Assembly (NCBI GenBank): GCA_937877765.1
Contig: CALGBN010000328.1
Coordinates: forward strand, 1-11,065
DNA: 11,065 nt
Origin: Candidatus Bathyarchaeota archaeon
Lineage (GTDB): Archaea > Thermoproteota > Bathyarchaeia > TCS64
Direction: 5' to 3'
The notes beneath the pieces were generated by a model. It did no database searches and was not told where the DNA came from. It saw nothing but the letters and a program-made list of their open reading frames with translations. Within the stretch, counting starts at the first letter, position 1, and the number at the start of each line of letters is the position of its first letter. Of this stretch, positions 5,646 through 11,065 are shown piece after piece. Made by a program: the position numbers and the translations under genes.

Positions 5646-6737
5646 ATGGTGGTCAATATGGAAGACGATGTGGTTTGGGTTGATTTCGATTTCATGGAGC
5701 AGTTCATGATCGATGTATTCATTGAGTTAGGCGTCCCACGAGAGGACGCAGAGATATGCGCAGATGTTTTGATAACCAGCGATAAACGGGGGATCGACAG
5801 CCACGGAATCAACCGGCTCAAACCCATGTACTATGACAGGATCAAATCAGGAACCCAGTTCCCAGACACAAAATACGAGATAGTACGCGAGACACCAACC
5901 ACCGCCGTTATTGATGGACACAGGGGGATGGGACACGCTACAGCTAAACACGCCATGGAATTAGCTATCCAGAAGGCAAAGAAACATGGTCTCGGGATGA
6001 CGGTTGTCCGCAACAGTACCCATTATGGTATTGCCGGATATTACGCTTTGATGGCTGTTGAGGCGGGAATGATCGGTATCACAGGCACCAACGCCCGTCC
6101 ATCAGTCTCACCCACCTATGGAGTAGAACCCATGCTAGGCACAAACCCCCTTACAATCGGAATGCCCAGCGACGAGGCTTTCCCCTTCGTGATAGACCCA
6201 GCCACGAGCATCATCCAGAGGGGAAAGGTTGAGGTCTATGCGAGAACAGGGGAGACCCTTCCACCGGGTCTCGTAATAGACCAAAACGGAGACTATTTGA
6301 CTGATCCTGCTTCGATTCTGGCTAAGCTGCTTGAAAAAGAAGCCTCATGTTTGCCTTTAGGCGGCAAGGCTGAGACTGGGGGCTACAAGGGTTACGGTTA
6401 CAGCACCGTTGTGGAGATATTATCCTCTGCGTTACAGGGTGGCGCGTTCCTTCAATCAATTATTGGTGTAAATGTGGGGCACTTTTTCTTAGCCATAGAC
6501 ATTGAGGCATTCACAGACCTAGACTCATTCAAAAAGACCACCGGAGATATTCTCAGAGCACTGAGAAGCTCCAAGCGTATGCCCGGTGAGCCAAGAATAT
6601 ACACTGCTGGTGAGAAAGAGCATCTTGTGTGGCTTGAAAGAAAAGACAAGGGTGTGCCTCTAAACAAGAGTCTCCAAGCCGAGGTGCTTCAGATGAGGGA
6701 TGAACTCGGGCTTAAGACTCGTTTCCCCTTCGAGTAG
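5646..6737 (+). CDS. Malate/L-lactate dehydrogenase family oxidoreductase (Ldh2/Mdh2 type)
   Basis: A 363-aa protein of normal length for the Ldh_2 family, which reduces 2-oxoacids with NAD(P)H by a fold unrelated to classical MDH. Landmarks are SDKRGIDSHGINR (45-57, His53), NSTHYGIAGYY (123-133, catalytic-type His126), GTNPLTIGMP (165-174), DPATSII with RGKVEVYAR (184-200), and GGYKGYGYS (245-253) in the cofactor region. Substrate specificity (malate, lactate, ureidoglycolate, sulfolactate and others) cannot be read from the sequence. Two starts are possible: ATG 5646 and ATG 5658, the latter preceded closely by GGTGGTC. The gene is followed after 46 nt by the glycerophosphodiesterase gene on the same strand; co-transcription is possible, but no shared pathway is evident. 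Confidence 0.93.
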   Translation: MVVNMEDDVVWVDFDFMEQFMIDVFIELGVPREDAEICADVLITSDKRGIDSHGINRLKPMYYDRIKSGTQFPDTKYEIVRETPTTAVIDGHRGMGHATAKHAMELAIQKAKKHGLGMTVVRNSTHYGIAGYYALMAVEAGMIGITGTNARPSVSPTYGVEPMLGTNPLTIGMPSDEAFPFVIDPATSIIQRGKVEVYARTGETLPPGLVIDQNGDYLTDPASILAKLLEKEASCLPLGGKAETGGYKGYGYSTVVEILSSALQGGAFLQSIIGVNVGHFFLAIDIEAFTDLDSFKKTTGDILRALRSSKRMPGEPRIYTAGEKEHLVWLERKDKGVPLNKSLQAEVLQMRDELGLKTRFPFE

Positions 6738-6783
6738 CCTACGGTGTATCAGTTTGAAATAAGAGAAGCCCACCAGAATACAC

Positions 6784-7464
6784 ATGGTTTTGAGAATCGG
6801 GCACAGAGGCGCCGCAGGGCACGCACCGGAAAACACACTAGCATCTTTTAGAAAAGCCATTGAGCTTGGCTTAGATATGACCGAGCTTGATGTACATGTA
6901 TGTGCATCAGGTGAACTTGTTGTTATTCATGATGAGAACGTTGATAGAACCACAAATAGTAAGGGCTGGGTATCGAAGCTAAGCTTAACAGAGTTAAAAC
7001 GCTTGGACGCTGGAGCCGGAGAAACTGTTCCAACCCTTGCTGAGGTCTTGGATCTTCTCAAGGATCGTATCATGTTGAATATTGAACTCAAAGGTCTCGG
7101 TACAGCTGAACCGGTCTATAAACTAATCAAGGAAACAGGTTGGCAGAACACCAACCTAACAATCAGCTCCTTCAACTGGGAAAGCCTAACAGAGTACAAA
7201 CAACTCGACCCAGATGCAAGAATAGGCGTATTAACTTTCAGAAACCATCAAGAGGCACTGGAATACGCTGAAGCTAACAAGGCATATAGCATAAACCCGT
7301 ATCATATGTTGTTAAAGAAAAAACTTGTAGAACAGGCACACAACAAAGGCTTCAAGGTCTTCCCATGGACACCAAACACGGTAAAAGATATTCAAAACGA
7401 GATAAAAAAAGGCGTAGACGGGGTAATCAGCGACTACCCTGACAGGATACTACATCAAGAGTAG
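6784..7464 (+). CDS. Glycerophosphodiester phosphodiesterase (GDPD family)
   Basis: 226 aa, a complete small TIM-barrel GDPD. Landmarks are IGHRGAAGHAPENTLASF (5-22, His7-Arg8 and Glu16), TELDVHV (33-39, Glu34 and Asp36 as metal ligands), VIHDENVDRTT (47-57, catalytic His49), LNIELKG (98-104, Glu101-x-Lys103), and the C-terminal FPWTPN and GVDGVISDYPD. The enzyme hydrolyses glycerophosphodiesters to an alcohol and glycerol phosphate. In an archaeon the substrate could derive from ether lipids or from glycerol-1-phosphate polar head groups (inference). There is no signal peptide, so it is cytoplasmic. Its 3' end overlaps the convergent deoxyribosyltransferase-like gene by 15 nt. Confidence 0.95.
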   Translation: MVLRIGHRGAAGHAPENTLASFRKAIELGLDMTELDVHVCASGELVVIHDENVDRTTNSKGWVSKLSLTELKRLDAGAGETVPTLAEVLDLLKDRIMLNIELKGLGTAEPVYKLIKETGWQNTNLTISSFNWESLTEYKQLDPDARIGVLTFRNHQEALEYAEANKAYSINPYHMLLKKKLVEQAHNKGFKVFPWTPNTVKDIQNEIKKGVDGVISDYPDRILHQE

Positions 7465-7848
7465 ATACTTTCCAAATTCTTCAAGATCATCAAACATTAG
7501 TGTGAAGGCGCCACTGAACATAATGTCTTTTTCAAATCGTTTCTCAAACGCCTCAATATACTCTTTTTCGACATCAATGTATCCAATGATAGTTTTACCT
7601 GCCTCAGCAGCTATACCCACCTCGACAGCGAAATCAACACCATAATGACCATCTTTGGTGAAGTAGGCGATGAAAACATCACAGTTTCTAATCAAGACAA
7701 GGTTGTTGAGGAAAATCTCATCCGGTGGTGCGTTCTGGTACGTGTCCTTTGCGGCATAATACACCATATGCCCATGTTTTTCGAGGAAACGCGCTATCTT
7801 CTCGGTCTCCTCATGGTACATGTTGCGCGCACAGATGTATATCCTCAT
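7450..7848 (-). CDS. Nucleoside 2-deoxyribosyltransferase-like protein
   Basis: A 132-aa Rossmann-like protein. The start MRIYICARNMYHEE, the strand RNCDVFIAYF (54-63, Asp57) and GVDFAVEVGIAAEAGKTIIGY (70-90, Asp72 and Glu76) match the Nuc_deoxyrib_tr family, where an acidic residue of the G-x-x-x-E-x-G-x-A segment is the nucleophile. Members swap or hydrolyse nucleobases on (deoxy)nucleosides or nucleotides; some relatives act in nucleotide salvage. The usual D-x-G-T motif is replaced by GHYGVDFAVE, so substrate is uncertain. A TATA-like element at 7872-7880 lies about 30 nt upstream, implying a short leader. Confidence 0.75.
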   Translation of the reverse strand: MRIYICARNMYHEETEKIARFLEKHGHMVYYAAKDTYQNAPPDEIFLNNLVLIRNCDVFIAYFTKDGHYGVDFAVEVGIAAEAGKTIIGYIDVEKEYIEAFEKRFEKDIMFSGAFTLMFDDLEEFGKYLLLM

Positions 7849-7871
7849 ACCCGATGAAAATATGGTTTCTA

Positions 7872-7880
7872 TGTTATATG
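7872..7880 (-). promoter_or_regulatory. TATA-like box of the deoxyribosyltransferase-like gene
   Basis: Minus-strand CATATAAC centred about 28 nt before ATG 7848, at archaeal TATA spacing for a very short leader. Confidence 0.4.
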
Positions 7881-7896
7881 TTTAGGGAAAAAGGGT

Positions 7897-8784
7897 TTAG
7901 CCGAGAATTCCTCGGAGTATCTCAAGTATCTGGTCAATGAAGGATTGGATCACATCTCCTATTCCTCCTCCACCCGTTTCTTCCTCTGGTTCCTCCTCTC
8001 CATCAGTCTCAGAACCTGTTGTTGAACCGGTATCTCCTGTACTCCCTGTGCCCGCTGTTGTTCCATCTCCCTCGCTACCTTCAGTACCCTCATCTGTCCC
8101 CACTTCTGGCTCAGAGCCATCATCTGTAACCGTTACCTCAAGAGTAGCGATTCCTATTCTATCTCTGTCACCGGTAAAATCTGGGTTACTAAGGTCATCG
8201 GATACCTCAACATAGACAGTATGTGGTCCCGCAGACTCCCATTCTTCATCAGCGACAGTCCATGTCCACAAACTGTTTGACTCCCATTGTTCAGCCAATC
8301 TTTCATCAAAGGTCTCTCCCTCTGCAAGGAAAGCATCGTTATCAAGGGCGAAGCGATAAAACAAGGCATCAGGTACATCATCGAGTTCATCCTCGTCTAA
8401 CTCCATGAGAAATATTTCCGTTGGTTCTACGGACAACTCGAAATAGTATCCTTCCTCGCTTGGAGGAATCTCGCTTACATCCACATCTAGCTTGTATACG
8501 CTTTGACCCGGCGGTGCAATGTTTTGGACCTCATCTCCATAAAGAGTAACCACAGGGGCATCATCAATCTCAGGAATAGTCAACGTAAACTCAGGTAAGA
8601 ACGCATAGTCGCATTCGTTGGTTAACCAGACATATAGTGGAACCGGTTCTTCTGGGTCCTCTATCAAACGCTCAACAAAGACACTCACCAAATCTGAGGC
8701 ACCTATATCGGTTGATGTTCTCTCTCTTACCTCGACAATAACATCATGGTAGCCTTCATCGCCAAAGGTGGGGGTCACTCCCAA
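7897..8784 (-). CDS. C-terminal half of a secreted surface protein (probably frameshifted from the upstream ORF)
   Basis: About 295 codons from a TTG at 8784, or 293 from GTG 8778, which overlaps the upstream TGA as GTGA. No signal peptide is present. The first residues (FGDEGYHDVIVEVRE) look like the end of a beta-sandwich strand seen in the upstream protein (CIGYYDVGIYLED), so the ORF begins in mid-domain. Residues about 20-210 hold further acidic beta-sandwich units. Residues about 221-274 are a low-complexity Gly/Thr/Ser/Glu linker. The last 21 residues form an amphipathic hydrophobic helix (IGDVIQSFIDQILEILRG and three more). It most likely belongs with 8775-9887 as one extracellular protein of about 660 aa, the shift lying within 8775-8817. 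Two coupled genes remain possible. Confidence 0.65.
   Translation of the reverse strand: MGVTPTFGDEGYHDVIVEVRERTSTDIGASDLVSVFVERLIEDPEEPVPLYVWLTNECDYAFLPEFTLTIPEIDDAPVVTLYGDEVQNIAPPGQSVYKLDVDVSEIPPSEEGYYFELSVEPTEIFLMELDEDELDDVPDALFYRFALDNDAFLAEGETFDERLAEQWESNSLWTWTVADEEWESAGPHTVYVEVSDDLSNPDFTGDRDRIGIATLEVTVTDDGSEPEVGTDEGTEGSEGDGTTAGTGSTGDTGSTTGSETDGEEEPEEETGGGGIGDVIQSFIDQILEILRGILG
7963..8124 (-). repeat. Low-complexity Gly/Thr/Ser/Glu linker coding region
   Basis: The encoded residues are almost only G, T, S, E, D and P (for example GTTAGTGSTGDTGSTTGSET). Such linkers, often O-glycosylated, commonly connect surface domains to a membrane-proximal segment in archaeal envelope proteins. Confidence 0.7.
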
Positions 8785-9887
8785 GGAACTGAGGTTTCTG
8801 GGGCTGTTTCTAGATCATCGATAAAGCTATAATAGAGGGAATCATCGTAACCGCTTTCTTCACAGAACTTTTCCATATCTGGATCAAGGGTGGTTTGAAC
8901 TCCATCAAAGAACCAATTGAAACAATAACCATATCCGAGGGCATCATCAGGCCAGTAACCAGCATCCTCTAGATAAATGCCTACATCGTAGTATCCAATA
9001 CAATCTGGCATCGTCTCTATGGCGACAAAAGCTGGTTCCTCAGCTAATGTGAACTGATACCAGTCATCATCTGGCTCTGATCCCACTTCACTGAAAACAT
9101 AGTTGTCATGCCAGAACCCAGGCAATCCATCAGGGTAGTTATCGTCTGTTACCTCTACCTCGATACAATACATCTGTAGGTCAACATCGTATTCACATGT
9201 TCCTGGGGGCATGTCCTCCGGTAATTGACATTGATACATGTATGGATGCGAACCGGGCTCGCATTCATCCTCATAGTAACATCTTGGTTCAGGCTCGAAT
9301 GTATAATCGTCTTCACAGCTAAAGTTGACATGGACCTCTGGGATGAAGACGGTACTTCCCGTGTTGTTGACCCAGACTATTATCATGAATGTTGAGCCCG
9401 GATAATAGGTGTCACTGGGTTGTGTAATCCCTGATATATCAGCTACATATTCAATCTCAGGTAGTTCTCTGAGCCCAGTACTCCCCAAATACATCCTAAA
9501 AGCATCATTCACCTCAGAGTGAGTCGTCTCATATTCCCCATTGGCATAAGCAAGCTCACAATCCAGAATAATATCATAATAACCGGGTATCCAAGTCGCA
9601 TTCTCCAAAATAATCGCAGTAGGCCAGTTAACAGGAACCTTAACCGCCTCACCTGGATGAACCACGCCCTCCACATCAAAGTCATCACATGGGAATACTC
9701 TGTCCCATGGGTCTCTGATGGTTATGGTGCCTGTGGACCTTACCACATCAACGTCTCCCATGTTAGTTGTGGTTACAATCAACTGTACTGTTTCTCCAAA
9801 CTTCCATTCGGAGACTGCTCCTACTGTTCCAACGGTGAAGAAACATGCAATTAACACAATTAAGCCTAGTTTTGCGCAACTTTTCAT
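8775..9887 (-). CDS. Secreted CARDB-like surface protein, N-terminal part
   Basis: 370 aa. Residues 1-24 are a Sec signal peptide (MKSCAKLGLIVLIACFF, cleavage predicted after VGA24). The mature part is strongly acidic and built of beta-sandwich units of CARDB/CARDB-like type, with markers HPGEAVKVPVNW and YPGSTFMIIVWVNNTGS. It has about a dozen Cys residues, suggesting disulfides, and an N-glycosylation sequon at NNTG. It has no C-terminal anchor and stops at TGA 8775-8777 in the middle of what looks like another unit. The ATG start has AGGGGATC (9893-9900) 5 nt upstream and a TATA-like TTCTATAAG at about 9927-9935. Probable role: an extracellular adhesion or envelope protein; no enzymatic motif is visible. 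The pair is read as one gene broken by a frameshift. Confidence 0.75.
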   Translation of the reverse strand: MKSCAKLGLIVLIACFFTVGTVGAVSEWKFGETVQLIVTTTNMGDVDVVRSTGTITIRDPWDRVFPCDDFDVEGVVHPGEAVKVPVNWPTAIILENATWIPGYYDIILDCELAYANGEYETTHSEVNDAFRMYLGSTGLRELPEIEYVADISGITQPSDTYYPGSTFMIIVWVNNTGSTVFIPEVHVNFSCEDDYTFEPEPRCYYEDECEPGSHPYMYQCQLPEDMPPGTCEYDVDLQMYCIEVEVTDDNYPDGLPGFWHDNYVFSEVGSEPDDDWYQFTLAEEPAFVAIETMPDCIGYYDVGIYLEDAGYWPDDALGYGYCFNWFFDGVQTTLDPDMEKFCEESGYDDSLYYSFIDDLETAPETSVPWE

Positions 9888-9925
9888 ACTTTGATCCCCT
9901 AAAACAATGAAAAATGTTTACAAGT

Positions 9926-9946
9926 GCTTATAGAATTATCTATAAC
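9926..9946 (-). promoter_or_regulatory. TATA-like promoter of the surface protein gene
   Basis: Minus strand has TTCTATAAG and, overlapping upstream, TTATAGATAAT. The nearer one is about 40 nt before the ATG and would give a leader of about 18 nt containing the AGGGGATC ribosome-binding site. Confidence 0.4.
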
Positions 9947-10014
9947 GGATACTCAAAGAACCTGCTTAGGACTTTTATCTTAGGGCGTCAATGGGTTCAG
10001 AGTAGGGAACAATT

Positions 10015-10704
10015 ATGGTATTACCAGTCAAAGTATTCGAGGTCAGGGGACTTGAGGGAAACCCCCTTGACAGATTAACAGGATGGCGAGAAACAGAGCA
10101 AGTAGAAGGCGAGGACGATCTCCAACTCGTCACAGAGATCATAGAGACCAAAGACGAAGAAGGCACAGTCTCAGGTATATTCACAAAGGACTTTTACCGA
10201 GAACACACATACAGACGCAGAATAGTATCAACGCCACAGACCGAGGAAGCACCCTTCTGGATACTCCAACACAACGACCGTCACTTCTTGGTAGTTATGG
10301 CGCCCAGCGTAGCACGTGGCGTAAAGAAGTTACTAAGCAACCATGTGGCTGTCGCTCTCGGAGGCATACTGAACGCCGATGTACGTGAGGCAAAGATTAC
10401 ACACGAAGTACTACAACGACTCCACGAGTCCAACCCACAGGCAACCAACCTCATCTGGTTTGACAACGTAGACTTGCCCGGAGTGGATAAGCTGTGTTTG
10501 AGTGGTCAGGGTTTAGCTGATACTGGCATGTACAAGGAGTATATCGACCATGGGATGATCTGGTACGTTGTGTTCACGAGCCAGCCGAAGGGATACACCG
10601 TGGGAATGACAAGAAGCGTCGTAATCACCAACTTCAGCAAGACCACTGAGGAAGAGTTCATCGAGTTCGTCAGAGACGATATACTGAAGCTCATCGAAGC
10701 CTAG
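10015..10704 (+). CDS. Conserved-looking protein of unknown function (229 aa)
   Basis: I do not recognise the family. The protein is soluble, mixed alpha/beta and slightly acidic, without signal peptide or membrane segment. Visible marks are an N-terminal charged domain (1-75), WILQHNDRHFLVVMAPS (83-99), a Lys/Arg-rich stretch RGVKKLLSN, NLIWFDNVDLPGVDKLCLSG (145-164) and a hydrophobic MIWYVVFTS (181-189). The C-terminus is a charged helix (EEEFIEFVRDDILKLIE). The start is ATG 10015, with AGGGAAC just upstream and a TTTTATCT element about 38 nt before it. Codon use and G+C match neighbouring chromosomal genes. Its stop codon overlaps that of the convergent beta-helix gene. Reading-frame integrity over 690 nt in GC-balanced DNA makes it a real gene. 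Confidence 0.75.
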   Translation: MVLPVKVFEVRGLEGNPLDRLTGWRETEQVEGEDDLQLVTEIIETKDEEGTVSGIFTKDFYREHTYRRRIVSTPQTEEAPFWILQHNDRHFLVVMAPSVARGVKKLLSNHVAVALGGILNADVREAKITHEVLQRLHESNPQATNLIWFDNVDLPGVDKLCLSGQGLADTGMYKEYIDHGMIWYVVFTSQPKGYTVGMTRSVVITNFSKTTEEEFIEFVRDDILKLIEA

Positions 10705-11035
10705 GAGCCCGTATAGGGTTCTCCATCGATGAAGACCCTTCCATTACCATAAACGTTGATTTTTCCCCTTACATTCGTGTTCTCAAGATAGATGGTGCTG
10801 TTGTCTCTAGCAGAAACATCACCCTCGATGAGGCTATCTATGAATCTGTAGGTCACGTTTTCCTTGGCTACAGCGATATACGCCTTGCTATCACGCACTA
10901 TTACCGTACTATTGTTGCTGTTCCACTGAACATCAGCAAGATCAGCGTCAGAAACATCCACAGTGACACCATTGAACGCCTGCGGATACCAACTCCAAAC
11001 CTTAGTATCGATAAGCCTCAAATGATTTGTATCAT
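10701..11035 (-). CDS. C-terminal part of an extracellular beta-helix-like protein, 5' end cut by fragment edge
   Basis: The frame is open from the adapter junction to TAG at 10701, about 111 residues. It shows short repeating strands (VSDADLADVQWN, NSTVIVRDSKAYIAVAKEN, GDVSARDNSTIYLENTNVRG, KINVYGNGRVFIDG) with the 18-22-residue rhythm of a right-handed beta-helix. N-glycosylation sequons occur at NNST, ENVT and DNST, which fits an extracellular location. The true start is off the fragment; the TTG at 11021 is probably only an internal codon. It may be a relative of polymer-forming or pectate-lyase-like surface proteins; no catalytic residues can be assigned. Confidence 0.65.
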
Positions 11036-11065
11036 CTGTCTCTTATACACATCTGACGCTGCCGA
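11036..11065 (-). other. Nextera/Tn5 transposase adapter (technical sequence)
   Basis: This is the reverse complement of the same Read-1 adapter, starting with the mosaic end CTGTCTCTTATACACATCT and lacking its last three bases. Having the same adapter at both ends means the two ends form an artificial inverted repeat. The genomic insert ends at 11035. Confidence 0.98.

Noticed and set aside
7937..8408. Plus-strand ORFs opposite the surface protein (Ser/Pro-rich)
   Set aside because: They are antisense shadows of the Gly/Thr/Glu linker and sandwich domains; no promoter or ribosome-binding site supports them.
10083..10388. Arg-rich plus-strand ORF of 101 codons
   Set aside because: Out-of-frame shadow of the 229-aa gene, with composition forced by that gene's codon use.
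35..11035. CRISPR array, tRNA or rRNA genes
   Set aside because: No regularly spaced repeats, no cloverleaf-like or rRNA-like sequence was seen on either strand.
1..11065. Terminal inverted repeats that look like a transposon
   Set aside because: They are the Nextera Read-1 adapter with the Tn5 mosaic end, a library artefact.

Overview
The window is one 11-kb archaeal DNA molecule with an identical Nextera-type transposase adapter read inward from each end (1-34 and 11036-11065). The true insert is therefore about 35-11035. It looks like a single tagmented fragment or long read rather than part of a larger contig, and genes are cut at both edges. Archaeal origin is supported by a TFB (archaeal TFIIB) homologue, TATA boxes of the TTTATATA type, Shine-Dalgarno sequences resembling GGTGATC, a 57-aa archaeal-style AbrB protein, and secreted proteins with N-glycosylation sequons and CARDB-like sandwich domains. 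The lineage cannot be fixed from the sequence; an uncultivated Bathyarchaeia-, Asgard- or Thermoplasmata-like archaeon is a guess.

Region A (35-2971) is an accessory module. A tight four-gene minus-strand operon runs from a 78-aa Cys/His protein to a DUF2130-like PD-(D/E)XK nuclease, then a serine site-specific recombinase, then a TFB-like factor truncated by the fragment edge. The junctions are a GTGA overlap, a 2-nt gap and an 8-nt overlap. A 57-aa AbrB-family regulator is transcribed divergently from the same AT-rich promoter region. The operon leader holds a 43-nt imperfect palindrome followed by a small dyad. I know of no described system with this gene set, and it is the best candidate in the window for something new.

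Region B (2997-4988) is very AT-rich. A 57-codon coiled-coil ORF is separated from a C39/papain-like cysteine-peptidase-fold protein by a single in-frame TAG. A 93-aa winged-helix-like protein diverges from it across a 190-bp spacer that carries three TTTTGAT repeats.

Region C (about 5035-11035) has higher G+C and looks like ordinary chromosome. It holds an isoprenylcysteine-methyltransferase-like membrane enzyme, an Ldh2/Mdh2-family dehydrogenase, a glycerophosphodiester phosphodiesterase, a nucleoside 2-deoxyribosyltransferase-like protein, and a secreted CARDB-like surface protein split into two frames (probable frameshift). It ends with a 229-aa protein of unknown function and the C-terminal part of an extracellular beta-helix-like protein. 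Genes are compact, with two convergent pairs overlapping at their 3' ends. The composition change near 4990-5035 marks the edge of an accessory island or, less happily, a chimeric junction.
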